Source: Brevundimonas vesicularis NBRC 12165 (GTDB lineage Bacteria > Pseudomonadota > Alphaproteobacteria > Caulobacterales > Caulobacteraceae). From it: 64,000 nucleotides of DNA. The translations under genes and the position numbers were made by a program. The notes beneath the pieces are model-generated. The model was not told the origin of the DNA. It saw only the letters and a program-made list of their open reading frames with translations, and searched no databases. Shown piece after piece: positions 7,416 to 15,211 of this stretch (position 1 is the stretch's first letter; each line of letters opens with the position of its first letter). The stretch lies in the NCBI RefSeq assembly GCF_001592205.1, contig NZ_BCWM01000003.1, forward strand, positions 1 through 64,000, written 5' to 3'.

Positions 7416-7817
7416 TTAGTCGGGCGCTGGAAACGAAAGACGGAAGCGAATACGGCCCTCAGTCGGCACGCCGTCGACTGCTCCGGGAGCTATCAAAACC
7501 CAGCGCGATAGAGCTTGAGCCGCAGCGCCAAAACCCTGACCTTCAGGAAATTCCGAAAGCACTTGGCAGTTAGTGACGCGCTGGTCGATACCCGCAAGGC
7601 AATCAAGATCAGCATGACCTGCTACGAATGGTCCACCCTGCGTTCGGGGATGATAGGTCGCTACGAGATCATAGATGGGTAGGCTTGCTACGGACGGTAA
7701 CGTGGTTACACCTCGACTACCCGGCGGCACGCCTATTTCGAGGCGCGGACTTTCCGCCGCACAGCCAGCAGTGGCAGTGAAGACCATTGACAATGAAACA
7801 ACAGCTTCATGCCGCAT
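7416..7817 (-). CDS. Small secreted TonB C-terminal-like protein
   Basis: A 133-residue protein whose second half resembles the TonB C-terminal fold often seen in Caulobacterales: DLDCLAGIDQRVTNCQVLSE, PEGQGFGAAAQAL, then VDGVPTEGRIRFRLSF. The N-terminus contains a hydrophobic stretch and a Cys (about residue 19) that could be part of a signal or weak lipobox. No long Pro-rich TonB spacer is present, so it is not a full energy transducer. The gene is opposite to the GTA genes and visibly less GC-rich than its surroundings, suggesting separate acquisition. A different start (internal ATG about 30 nt in) is possible. Confidence 0.6.
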   Translation of the reverse strand: MRHEAVVSLSMVFTATAGCAAESPRLEIGVPPGSRGVTTLPSVASLPIYDLVATYHPRTQGGPFVAGHADLDCLAGIDQRVTNCQVLSEFPEGQGFGAAAQALSRWVLIAPGAVDGVPTEGRIRFRLSFPAPD

Positions 7818-7929
7818 AATAGTACTCTCCAGACTGTCCGCAACCAGCCTTAGCTATTGTTCCTGACCAATCTACTATTTGCGGCGCGGTGCGAAAACGG
7901 CCGACGTTCGACGCTGCCAACTGCGCGGT

Positions 7930-8745
7930 TTAGTTCGGTTTGAGAGCATGGAACGCGCCGTTGCGGTCGAGGGTTTCGGTAAGGGCGGCCATCTGGGCGC
8001 GGCCCTTCTTGCCGTGGAGATAGCGCAAGGCCCAGCCGGCGAGCACCAGGCCGAAGATCCAGCCGACGTGCAGCACCAGGTGGGCGAACAGGATGAAGAC
8101 GGCCGCCAGCGCATAGGCGCCAAGATAGACCAGGGCCATCTGGCCGCCGCGCGAGGCCGTGGGATTCGACAGGCCGGCGATGATCTCGGCCAGGCCCGGC
8201 GAGGCGGCGGCGGACGGCAGGGCGTGATCGGAGGGCTTGGATGCCGGTTGGGGCGCGGGTTTGGGTTGCTTTTGCGGCGTGGCCTGGGCGGCGGGTGCAG
8301 CGGCCGGTCGGGCGGGTTTTGGCCTGGGCGGGATCGGATCTGGCGCGCGCCGGGCGGGACGGAACAGGATCGAGCGGCCGGCTTCGTCGACGGTGAAGAC
8401 CTCTTCGAAGGCGGCGGTCGAGAAGTCGATGGCGCGGGTGTCCTGGCCATAGCTCTGGCCATGCAGGGCTGTCAGCCGGCCCTGGCGCAGCTCGATCTGG
8501 AAGCCCACGGGGTCGGGCAGGCCGGCGACCATGGCATGGACCGTGCCGAACAGGCCGGTGGCGTCCGGGTTGGCGATCGCGCGGTCCGCATCGACGACGA
8601 TCTGGGAATAGAGGCCGGCGCCAGTGTTGCGACGCAGGCCCGGCGAACTGGCGGCGACCTGGGCGCGCAGGTCCGGGACGCTGTCGCCCATCTGCCAGAT
8701 CATGGCGTCCATGACGGCGCTTTCGAGGGGCGTCAGGTGGGACAT
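7930..8745 (-). CDS. Unknown membrane protein with Pro/Ala-rich linker
   Basis: A 271-residue protein I do not recognise. An N-terminal soluble domain (about 1-130) contains SPGLRRNTGAGLYSQI and a FGTVHAMV segment that may be a beta-rich fold. A 65-residue linker dominated by Pro, Ala and Lys follows. The C-terminus has two membrane helices (about 205-245: LVYLGAYALAAVFILFAHLVL and GWIFGLVLAGWAL) ending in a basic tail. It starts 6 nt after the stop of the next upstream gene, so the pair is probably an operon. It lies on the strand opposite to the GTA genes between protease and capsid. Confidence 0.6.
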   Translation of the reverse strand: MSHLTPLESAVMDAMIWQMGDSVPDLRAQVAASSPGLRRNTGAGLYSQIVVDADRAIANPDATGLFGTVHAMVAGLPDPVGFQIELRQGRLTALHGQSYGQDTRAIDFSTAAFEEVFTVDEAGRSILFRPARRAPDPIPPRPKPARPAAAPAAQATPQKQPKPAPQPASKPSDHALPSAAASPGLAEIIAGLSNPTASRGGQMALVYLGAYALAAVFILFAHLVLHVGWIFGLVLAGWALRYLHGKKGRAQMAALTETLDRNGAFHALKPN

Positions 8746-8751
8746 GGGGCG

Positions 8752-9135
8752 TCAGTCCGCCTGGGCGCCCACTGCCTTTTCCATCTCGGCCTTGAGCGCC
8801 TGCATTTCGGTGGTGATGGCTTGCATCTCGGCGGTGCATTGCTCCTGAGTGATCGTCGTCGCCCGTTCAGACGCCTTGCCCTTGTCATAGGCCGCCAGAA
8901 GGAAGGCCGAGGCCTCACGCTTCTGCGGGTCGGTTTCGTTCGCCAGCGCCACCCGCACCTGCGCGCCGACTTCGGGCGGGAATTGACGCTCGCAGGTTCC
9001 CAGCGTCTCGAACATTCGGGTCATGCCGCCAAAGACCTGGCTGACTTGCGCCGCCTGTTCGGGAGGCAGTTTGGAAACATCAGGTTGCGACTGAATCAGA
9101 AGCGCGCCGGAAAGGGCCAGAGCAAGCGTAAGCAT
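8752..9135 (-). CDS. Unknown exported helical protein
   Basis: A 127-residue protein starting with a short signal peptide (MLTLALALSGALLIQSQ) and continuing as charged helices with two cysteines that could form a disulfide (about 47 and 98). The C-terminal part (MQAITTEMQALKAEMEKAV) is a short coiled coil. ATG 9135 is preferred over the start 63 nt upstream because AAGGATCG lies at good spacing and the signal peptide then begins the protein. No family was recognised. It is the first gene of a two-gene minus-strand unit embedded in the GTA cluster. Confidence 0.6.
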   Translation of the reverse strand: MLTLALALSGALLIQSQPDVSKLPPEQAAQVSQVFGGMTRMFETLGTCERQFPPEVGAQVRVALANETDPQKREASAFLLAAYDKGKASERATTITQEQCTAEMQAITTEMQALKAEMEKAVGAQAD

Positions 9136-9262
9136 GTGAAGCGATCCTTGAGAGAGCAGGATCGGTAGCACGGTTTCGCGGGCCTGCCAGCCGTTCAATC
9201 ACAGGTTTCGGGCGCGGGCCCGGATCGTCGCGTCGTCTAGGGACGCATTCACCGGAGACACC

Positions 9263-10489
9263 ATGAAAGAGACCAAACAGGCTTCGGGCCAGCCCGAGGC
9301 GCGCGATGTCGTGCGCGAGATGATGGCGGCGTTCGAGGCGTTCAAAGGGGCGAACGACACCCGGCTGGGCGAGATCGAGAAGAAGGCGGCGGCCGATGTG
9401 CTGCTGGAGGAGAAGGTGGCGCGCATCGACCAGGCGGTCGCCTCGGCCCAGGCGCGGCTGGACCGCGTGATGAGCCAGAGCCGTCGACCGGTGATTGGCG
9501 GCGAACCTGTGGAGCCCGCATCTGCGCCCGAGGCGAAGGCGGCGTGGGACGGCTATCTGAAGACGGGTCAGTCGGGCGGTCTGGAGGTCAAGGCGGGCCT
9601 GTCGGGCGGGGCGACCTCGGGCGGCTATGTCGTGCCCTATGAGACCGAGCGGGCCATCGAGCGGCGTCTGATGGCGGCCAGTCCGATGCGCGAGATCGCG
9701 ACGGTCAGGACTGTGGCGACCGGCGTGTTCAGAAAGCCGGTGTCGACGGCGGGCGTGGCCTGCGGCTGGGTGGCGGAGACGGCCGCGCGGCCCGAGACGG
9801 ACCCGGCGACCTTGGCCCTGCTGGAGTTTCCGTCGGCCGATCTCTACGCCAATCCGGCGGCGACGCAGGCGTTGCTGGACGACGCCATGGTCGATCTGGA
9901 CGAATGGCTGGCGGCCGAGGTCGAGGACGCCTTTGCGGCGCAGGAAACTCAGGCCTTCATCAATGGCGACGGGGTGAACAAGCCCAAGGGTCTGCTGTCC
10001 TATCCGACCGTGGCGGATGCGGGTCAGGCCTGGGGTCAGATCGGCTATGTCCCCTCTGGCGCGGCGGGTGGCTTTGCGGCGACCAGTCCGGCGGATCGCC
10101 TGATCGACCTGATCTATGCGCCCAAGGCCCAGTACCGGCCGAACGGCCGGTTCGTGATGAACCGCAAGACGGTCTCGGCCGTGCGCAAGTTCAAGGACGC
10201 GGACGGCAACTACATCTGGCAGCCGGCGACGCGGCTGGGCGAGACGGCGAGCCTTTTGGGCTATCCGGTGACCGAGATCGAGACCATGCCGGACGTGGCG
10301 GCGAACAGTCTGTCGATCGCGTTCGGGGACTTCCAGCGGGGGTATCTGATCGTTGATCGGGCGGGGGTGCGGGTGCTGCGCGACCCCTATTCGGCCAAGC
10401 CCTATGTGCTGTTCTACACGACCAAGCGCGTCGGCGGCGGGGTGCAGAACTTTGACGCGATCAAGGTGATGAAGTTCGCCGCGACCTAG
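9263..10489 (+). CDS. GTA major capsid protein (gp5, HK97 fold)
   Basis: The 408-residue HK97-type capsid subunit. Residues about 10-110 are a helical, coiled-coil delta domain expected to be removed by the protease. The mature part begins around the GLSGGATSGGYVVPYETERAIE segment. Later landmarks are WVAETAARPETDPA, an insertion-arm-like AFINGDGVNKPKGLL, RPNGRFVMNRKT and the C-terminal FGDFQRGYLIVDRAGVRVLRDPY. An ACCGGAGACACC ribosome site precedes ATG 9263. It starts a new + strand segment after the minus-strand island and is followed by a repeat before gp6. Confidence 0.94.
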   Translation: MKETKQASGQPEARDVVREMMAAFEAFKGANDTRLGEIEKKAAADVLLEEKVARIDQAVASAQARLDRVMSQSRRPVIGGEPVEPASAPEAKAAWDGYLKTGQSGGLEVKAGLSGGATSGGYVVPYETERAIERRLMAASPMREIATVRTVATGVFRKPVSTAGVACGWVAETAARPETDPATLALLEFPSADLYANPAATQALLDDAMVDLDEWLAAEVEDAFAAQETQAFINGDGVNKPKGLLSYPTVADAGQAWGQIGYVPSGAAGGFAATSPADRLIDLIYAPKAQYRPNGRFVMNRKTVSAVRKFKDADGNYIWQPATRLGETASLLGYPVTEIETMPDVAANSLSIAFGDFQRGYLIVDRAGVRVLRDPYSAKPYVLFYTTKRVGGGVQNFDAIKVMKFAAT

Positions 10490-10508
10490 TCGCGCAGTGA
10501 TGGCGACT

Positions 10509-10665
10509 TTCCCTCCCACTGCGGGGGAGGGTGGCTGAGGCGCAGCCGAAGTCGGGTGGGGACGGCCGGGCGATCGAAGTTAGGTCATCGACCAAGCGTG
10601 CGGCCTTGCCGGGCCGCCCCCACCCGGTCGCTGCGCGACCACCCTCCCCGGAGCGGGGAGGGAGA
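10509..10665. repeat. Palindromic repeat pair, type B, between capsid and gp6
   Basis: It has the same architecture as 6812-6976: TTCCCTCCCACTGCGGGGGAGG on the left and CCTCCCCGGAGCGGGGAGGG on the right, with complementary GTCGGGTGGGGACGGCC and GGCCGCCCCCACCCGGTCG inside. It occupies most of the capsid-gp6 gap and could act as an RNA hairpin that limits readthrough or shields the capsid message 3' end; that is inference. Confidence 0.78.
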
Positions 10666-10692
10666 ATTCCGAATCTGACAATGGAGATTGCC

Positions 10693-10956
10693 ATGGCGCA
10701 GCCGGTGACGGTGGCGGAGGCGAAGCTGTTTCTGCGGGTCGAGCATGAGGTCGAGGACGGCTTGATCCAGACCCTGATCGCGGCGGCGCAGGCGAAGGTG
10801 GAGGGGGATGTGGGATTGAGCCTGACATCGACCTCGCCGGCGCCGTTGCGGCTGGCGATCCTGATGCTGGTGCTGCGGGCCTATGAGCGGGGCGAGGCGG
10901 TGGAGATCGAGCCGGTGGAGGGCTGGATCGCGCCATACCGCGTGGTGCGGTTGTGA
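10693..10956 (+). CDS. GTA gp6, head-tail connector
   Basis: An 87-residue connector of the gp6-like family that forms a ring under the portal. Signature segments are VTVAEAKLFLRVEHEVEDGLIQTLIAAAQ and a final VEGWIAPYRVV. ATG 10693 is favoured over ATG 10681 because GGAG lies six bases before it and the family begins at QPVTVAEAK. The 5' extension of the open frame is only translated repeat. It overlaps gp7 through GTGA. Confidence 0.85.
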   Translation: MAQPVTVAEAKLFLRVEHEVEDGLIQTLIAAAQAKVEGDVGLSLTSTSPAPLRLAILMLVLRAYERGEAVEIEPVEGWIAPYRVVRL

Positions 10957-11249
10957 GAACTCTAGCGGGGCTGTTCCAGCCGGTGGAGGCCGAGACGCCG
11001 TATGGCGGGCGCAGCGTGTCGTTCGAGGCGGTCGGGTCGGCCTGGCTGAAGTGCGGGGCGCGCCGGCGCCTGGAGCGCGGCGAGGGCGATCAGCGGCGCG
11101 CGGTCGAGACGATGGGCGCAGAGGCGCGGGCGGACGCCCGGCTGACGGTCAGGCGCGTGCTGCGGTTTGGCGGGGCGGACTGGCGGATCGTGGCGATGGA
11201 GGACGCGCGGCCGGGGCGGGCGAAGCTGGATCTGGAGCGGGTGCGATGA
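10953..11249 (+). CDS. GTA gp7, head closure/head-tail adaptor
   Basis: A 98-residue protein in the position and size of the head-tail adaptor (SPP1 gp16-like head closure family). It is beta-rich with the pattern GLFQPVEAETPYGGRSVSFEAVG, WLKCGARR and a final DWRIVAMEDARPGRAKLDLE, in which the last part matches the usual end of such adaptors. It starts with GTG 10953 overlapping the gp6 stop (GTGA) and ends in an ATGA overlap with gp8, so it is translated as part of a tightly coupled series. Confidence 0.83.
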   Translation: MRTLAGLFQPVEAETPYGGRSVSFEAVGSAWLKCGARRRLERGEGDQRRAVETMGAEARADARLTVRRVLRFGGADWRIVAMEDARPGRAKLDLERVR

Positions 11250-11659
11250 GGGATCATGAGAGCGCGCTGCAAAAGGCGGTGCTGGCGGCGCTGAAGGGTG
11301 ATGCGGCGGTGCAGGCGTTGCTGGGCGGGCGGGTCTGGGACCATCCGCCGGAGGGCACCGACTTTCCGCATCTGGTGATCGGGCGATGCGAGAGCCGGCC
11401 GGTGGCGGCGGACGGGGGCGGGGTCGAGCAAAGGCTGACCCTGACGGGCGTGTCGCGGTTCGCGGGATCGGAAGAGGCCAAGGCGGTCGCGGCGGCGGTG
11501 CGGGCGTGTCTGCACGAGGCCGTGCTGGAGGCCGACGGGGTGCGGACGGCGACCCTGAGGGCGACATTCGCGGACGTGTTCCGCGCGGGCGACGGGCGGC
11601 GGACCTATGCGGTCGTGCGGCTGAGGGCGGTAACCGAGGAAGTGGGAGAAGACGGATGA
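11246..11659 (+). CDS. GTA gp8, DUF3168 tail completion protein
   Basis: A 137-residue member of the DUF3168 family, thought to act as a tail terminator. Visible segments are an N-terminal helix (ALQKAVLAALKGD), LLGGRVWDHPPEGTDFPHLVIG and the later TLRATFADVFRAGDGRRTYAVVRLRA strand pair. It overlaps gp7 and gp9 by ATGA on each side. The order gp6-gp7-gp8-gp9 matches other alphaproteobacterial GTA clusters. Confidence 0.87.
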   Translation: MRDHESALQKAVLAALKGDAAVQALLGGRVWDHPPEGTDFPHLVIGRCESRPVAADGGGVEQRLTLTGVSRFAGSEEAKAVAAAVRACLHEAVLEADGVRTATLRATFADVFRAGDGRRTYAVVRLRAVTEEVGEDG

Positions 11660-12066
11660 CGGCACAGGCCGGCAAGGACATCTTGCTGAAGATCGAGGGC
11701 GCGTCGGGCGTGTTTACGACGGTGGCGGGGTTGAGGGCGCGGACGATCTCGCTGAACGCCAAGACGGTGGATGCCACGGACGGCGACAGCGCCGGGCGGT
11801 GGCGCGAGCTGCTGGCCGGCGCGGGCGTGAAGTCGGCGGCGGTGTCGGGGCAGGGCATCTTTCGCGATGCGGCGTCGGACGCCCTGGTGCGCGAGGCCTT
11901 CTTCGATCAGGCGGCGAAACGGTGGCGGCTGATCGTGCCGGACTTCGGCGTGCTGGAGGGGCCGTTCCTGTTGGCGGCTCTGGAATACGCCGGCGAGCAC
12001 GAGGGGGAGGCGACGTTCGCGCTGAGCCTGGCAAGCGCCGGGGCCATCGGATTCAGCGCGATATGA
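11656..12066 (+). CDS. GTA gp9, major tail protein (TP901-1 family)
   Basis: The tail tube subunit, 136 residues. It starts TAQAGKDILLKI, then LRARTISLNAKTVDATDGDSAGRWRELLAGAGVK, the characteristic segment of the TP901-1 family major tail protein, and ends with a beta-rich EHEGEATFALSLASAGAI. ATG 11656 overlaps the gp8 stop. It overlaps gp10 by ATGA. Confidence 0.9.
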   Translation: MTAQAGKDILLKIEGASGVFTTVAGLRARTISLNAKTVDATDGDSAGRWRELLAGAGVKSAAVSGQGIFRDAASDALVREAFFDQAAKRWRLIVPDFGVLEGPFLLAALEYAGEHEGEATFALSLASAGAIGFSAI

Positions 12067-12341
12067 ACGGCGCGCGGGGCGAGGCGGCGGTAATCCTGGG
12101 CGGCGCGCGGCGTCGGGCTTGTCTGACGCTGGGGGCGCTGGCGGAGATCGAGACGGGGCTGGGCGTAGATGGGATGGCGGCGGTCGCCGAGCGAATGAAG
12201 ACGCTGTCGGCGCGGGATTTGATGATCGTGCTGGCGGCGGTGTTGCGCGGCGGTGGGGAGGTCGAGCCGGAGGTGGCGGCGGTTGATCCGCGCGAGGCGG
12301 CGGTCGCGGTGGCGCAGGCGTTCGCGGCCGCCGCACGATGA
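12063..12341 (+). CDS. GTA gp10, gene transfer agent family protein
   Basis: A 92-residue GTA-specific protein encoded right after the tail tube. The start NGARGEAAVILGGARRRACLTLGALAEIETGLGV matches the pattern of GTA gp10, which resembles tail-assembly chaperones: a short beta hairpin, LGALAEIE helix, then helices ending in a FAAAAR tail. It is ATGA-coupled to gp9 and to the 58-residue gene that follows. Confidence 0.84.
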   Translation: MNGARGEAAVILGGARRRACLTLGALAEIETGLGVDGMAAVAERMKTLSARDLMIVLAAVLRGGGEVEPEVAAVDPREAAVAVAQAFAAAAR

Positions 12342-12514
12342 CGCCCTGGGGCGAGATGTTGCGACTGGCGGCGACGATGGGCGTGGCGCCCGAGGCGTTC
12401 TGGCGGCTGTCGTTGAGGGAGTGGCGGATGTTGACGCAAGTCCCGCGTGGGACGGCGCCTTTAGGGCGCGACGGGCTGGCGCGATTGATGGAAGGTTGGC
12501 CGGATGGCGGATGA
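12338..12514 (+). CDS. GTA gp10.1, tail assembly chaperone (rcc01693-like)
   Basis: A 58-residue ORF begins at the ATGA overlap with gp10. It has the family pattern: PWGEMLRLAATMGVAPEAFWRLSLREWRML, in which the W of SLREW is typical of the rcc01693/phage tail assembly chaperone family. It overlaps the tape measure start (ATG 12504) by 11 nt. It is easily missed by size cut-offs, but its coupling, position and motif are strong. Confidence 0.83.
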   Translation: MTPWGEMLRLAATMGVAPEAFWRLSLREWRMLTQVPRGTAPLGRDGLARLMEGWPDGG

Positions 12515-13028
12515 GTTCGGGCGGGACGGGATCGATCAGGTCGCGCTGAGAGCAGCGGAAGCCGGGGCGGCGCTGGAGGCGCTGAAGGCGCCGGCGCAGG
12601 AGGCGGCCGACGCCATCGAGGCGGCGTTCGGGCGGGCGGGCGACAGCCTGACGCGATCGCTGGCGCGGGCGGCGGCGGACGGGGAGGTGTCGCTGGCCGA
12701 ACTGGCGCGGGCGGTGCTGAATGCGGTCAATGCGGCCGCGGGATCGCAGGGTGGCGGGCTGAGCGCGGCGATCCAGTCGGTGATGTCCAGCTTCGGCGGG
12801 GCGCGGGCGGACGGCGGGCCGGTGCTGGGCGGTGCCGCCTATCTGGTCGGCGAGCGCGGGCCGGAGGTGTTTCGACCGGCGACGGGCGGCGAGATCGGGC
12901 CCGTCGGCGGCGGGGGCGTGACGGTCAATGTGGCGGTGGACGGCGGGGCGGCGGCCCTGCTGCGGTCCGAGGCGCAGATCGCCCAGATGCTGGCGCGGGC
13001 CGTCAGCCTGGGCGCCAGGCGGATTTAA
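12504..13028 (+). CDS. GTA gp11, short tape measure protein
   Basis: A 174-residue tape measure protein, short as in other GTAs (RcGTA's is about 220 residues). This fits a short tail. The N-terminal half is helical (ALRAAEAGAALEALKAPAQEAADAIEAAFGRAG), then a Gly/Ser-rich segment, and the C-terminal GGPVLGGAAYLVGERGPEVFRPATGGEI motif is common in phage and GTA tape measures. It is the last gene of the gp5-gp11 segment, and is followed by a terminator hairpin oriented for the opposite strand. Confidence 0.88.
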   Translation: MADEFGRDGIDQVALRAAEAGAALEALKAPAQEAADAIEAAFGRAGDSLTRSLARAAADGEVSLAELARAVLNAVNAAAGSQGGGLSAAIQSVMSSFGGARADGGPVLGGAAYLVGERGPEVFRPATGGEIGPVGGGGVTVNVAVDGGAAALLRSEAQIAQMLARAVSLGARRI

Positions 13029-13031
13029 AAA

Positions 13032-13058
13032 CGCCGCCCCGTCGAAGACGGGGCGGCG
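13032..13058 (-). terminator. Rho-independent terminator for the DUF805 operon
   Basis: A perfect 12-bp stem (CGCCGCCCCGTC / GACGGGGCGGCG) with a GAA loop. Read on the minus strand, it is followed by GTTTTTAAA, the T-run expected of an intrinsic terminator, and it begins 24 nt past the DUF805 stop at 13082. On the + strand there is no T-run after the stem, so it would halt gp11 readthrough poorly. Confidence 0.85.
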
Positions 13059-13081
13059 CTGAGGTCGATCGGCGATGAGGC

Positions 13082-13795
13082 TTATTCGCCCTTGGGGTTC
13101 GGGCCGAAGCGGTTCTCGCCCTTCTGGCTGTCCACGACGCCGATCCAGATCAGGAACGTCAAGCCCAAGAGGCCGGCGATGGCGAACAGGCCGATGGCCG
13201 GGCCCATCAGGGCGAAGACGGCGGCGGGATTGCTCTCGTAATAGTCCTCGGCATAGCCGTTGGCGACGGCGCCGGCGATCATCATGGCGAAGCCGGCGAC
13301 GAAGGCGATGACAGAGCCGACCCAGGGAATAGCGATCAGCCAGCCGGTCTTGCCCATGTCGTGAAGGCGCTTCACCGAAATGGCGAGGTTGGGCCAGATC
13401 AGCACGATCCCGAACAGATTGATGATCGGGATCCAGCTGATGACGACGTTGACGCCCAGCAGGATCAGCCAGCCGATCCAGAAATGGCTGCGGCGGACGC
13501 GGCCCTCGAAGGACAGAAACAGCTTTTGCCAGTCGAAGCCGGCGACGGCGGTCGAGGTCGAGCTGGCGTAGCCGCCGGCGACGCCGGTGGTGGTGGGCGA
13601 ACCGGCCAGGATCAGGATCTGGGTCGCGGCGGCGCCTTCGGGGACGAAATCGACGCGGACGCCGGCGGCGGGCACGGCCGGCGATTGCAGCGCGGCCGAG
13701 GTGAAGTCGTAACGGGCGCCGTCGTCGCCGCTGATCAGACCGACGCCGGTCGAGGCGTCGTAGCTGAGAATTTCACCGCGCACTGAGATCTCCAT
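13082..13795 (-). CDS. OB/cold-shock-like domain fused to DUF805 membrane domain (copy 1)
   Basis: A 237-residue protein. Residues about 1-65 (VRGEILSYDASTGVGLISGDDGARYDF, then GVRVDFVP) resemble a cold-shock/OB fold, with the G-x-G-x-I pattern of such domains. After a Ser/Thr-Gly linker comes DUF805 (about 88-225): FSFEGRVRRSHFW-like start, several membrane helices and SVKRLHDMGKTGWL, the family hallmark. Function is unknown. A homologous gene lies 66 nt upstream on the same strand, so the pair is a probable operon ending at the terminator at 13032-13058. Confidence 0.8.
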   Translation of the reverse strand: MEISVRGEILSYDASTGVGLISGDDGARYDFTSAALQSPAVPAAGVRVDFVPEGAAATQILILAGSPTTTGVAGGYASSTSTAVAGFDWQKLFLSFEGRVRRSHFWIGWLILLGVNVVISWIPIINLFGIVLIWPNLAISVKRLHDMGKTGWLIAIPWVGSVIAFVAGFAMMIAGAVANGYAEDYYESNPAAVFALMGPAIGLFAIAGLLGLTFLIWIGVVDSQKGENRFGPNPKGE

Positions 13796-13861
13796 GACTG
13801 GCGCCCGATCTGGCGCGGCGGCAACATCGCCGACCCGTGCAATCCCAGCAACCCGAAAAGG

Positions 13862-14524
13862 TCAAGCTGGCCGATCCTGTCGCGTTTGTAATGCGGGCGA
13901 CCCCTTGGGCGGCGCGCCGTGGATGTTCGCGCCCGGCTGCGACGGCAGCAGACTGACGATGAAGATGAACAACCCGCCGACATAGGGGATGAGGCCGATC
14001 AGGATCATCCAGCCGCTGAAGCCGACATCGTGAAAACGCCGGATGGTGACGGCGATGCCGGGCGCCACCAGAGCCAGGTAGACAAGGATGATGAGGCAGA
14101 CCCAGGCCATGCCCCAAGCCTCCATGTCATAGCCCATTTCGGCGTCGGCGATGGCCAGGCCGATCACCGGCATGAAGACGATCACCGTGATCAGAAACTG
14201 GAACAGGGCGAAGGACCAGTATTCCTTCCGCCGCGCCCGGCCGTGACCCTCGATATAGAGGTCTGTGACGCACCGGACGAAATAGCCCCACAGGCCCACG
14301 TCCGGGTCTGGCGCATAGACGGGCGGCGGCAGAGGGCCGTCGCGCAGGACCATCAGGCTGAGGGCCTGGCCGTCCTGAACCACGAAGTCGACGCGGCGGC
14401 CCGGTTCGAGACCGGCGGCGGCCGAGGTGAAGGCGTAGCGCTGCAAGTCGTCGCCGCTGATCAGGCCGTCGCCGGTCGTCGGATCGTAACTGAGAATTTC
14501 GCCGCGCAAGGCCGTGTCTCGCAA
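13862..14524 (-). CDS. OB/cold-shock-like domain fused to DUF805 membrane domain (copy 2)
   Basis: A paralogue of the neighbouring gene with the same order: LRGEILSYDPTTGDGLISGDD at the N-terminus, GRRVDFVVQDG, then DUF805 with GRARRKEYWSF, several helices and ITIRRFHDVGFSGWM-like signature (VTIRRFHDVGFSGWM). The start is uncertain. TTG 14524 aligns with the paralogue start. An ATG at 14608 gives a 248-residue form, but its first 15 nt would overlap the divergent gp12 start. It was placed at TTG by homology, with no clear ribosome site. Both copies are on the strand opposite to the GTA genes. Confidence 0.7.
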   Translation of the reverse strand: MRDTALRGEILSYDPTTGDGLISGDDLQRYAFTSAAAGLEPGRRVDFVVQDGQALSLMVLRDGPLPPPVYAPDPDVGLWGYFVRCVTDLYIEGHGRARRKEYWSFALFQFLITVIVFMPVIGLAIADAEMGYDMEAWGMAWVCLIILVYLALVAPGIAVTIRRFHDVGFSGWMILIGLIPYVGGLFIFIVSLLPSQPGANIHGAPPKGSPALQTRQDRPA

Positions 14525-14593
14525 AGACGCGGCGTAGGCGCCGCCACCAAGGTGTGGACCGGGCGGGCGACATTGCACAACAGGAGAGTGTTC

Positions 14594-15208
14594 ATGGACG
14601 CCTTTCATGAGGTGCGCCTGCCCGCGCGGCTGGCGTTCGGCTCGACCGGCGGGGTGGAGCGTCGGACGGAGATCACGATGCTAGCGTCGGGGTTCGAGCG
14701 GCGGTCCACGCCCTGGGCGCTGGGGCGCAGGCGGTATCTGATCGGGGCGAACCTGAGGTCGCTGGACGACATGGCTGAGCTGGTCGCCTTCTTCGAGGCG
14801 CGGCGGGGACGGCTGTACGGGTTTCGGTTGAAGGACTTCGCCGACTTCAAATCGTGCGCGCCGGGCGGGGTGGTCTCGGCTGAGGATCAGGTGCTGGGCG
14901 TCGGGGATGGGACGCGCACCATGTTCGATCTGGTGAAGCGCTACGGCGATGTGGAGCGGCCGGTCGCCAAGCCGGTCGGGGGATCGGTGCGGGTGGCGCT
15001 GGGCGGTGTCGAGACGACGGCTTTTATGGTCGATCTCGTGACCGGGCGGGTGACGCTGGAGCGCGCGCCGGAGGCGGGTGTCAGCGTGACGGCGGGGTTT
15101 CAGTTCGATACGCCGGTGCGGTTCGACAGCGATCGGATCGAGACGACGCTGGAGAGCTTCGAGGCCGGACGGATGGCGGCGGTTCCGCTGATCGAGGTTC
15201 GGGTCTGA
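14594..15208 (+). CDS. GTA gp12, DUF2460 distal tail protein
   Basis: A 204-residue DUF2460 protein, the distal tail subunit in RcGTA. It begins FHEVRLPARLAFGSTGGVERRTEI, continues with RRYLIGANLRSLDDMAELVAFFEARRGRLYGFRLKDFADFKS, the family's hallmark, and ends FDTPVRFDSDR and PLIEVR. A strong AGGAGAG site precedes ATG 14594. It opens the third + strand segment of the cluster and is divergent from the DUF805 pair. Confidence 0.92.
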   Translation: MDAFHEVRLPARLAFGSTGGVERRTEITMLASGFERRSTPWALGRRRYLIGANLRSLDDMAELVAFFEARRGRLYGFRLKDFADFKSCAPGGVVSAEDQVLGVGDGTRTMFDLVKRYGDVERPVAKPVGGSVRVALGGVETTAFMVDLVTGRVTLERAPEAGVSVTAGFQFDTPVRFDSDRIETTLESFEAGRMAAVPLIEVRV

Positions 15209-15211
15209 GCC

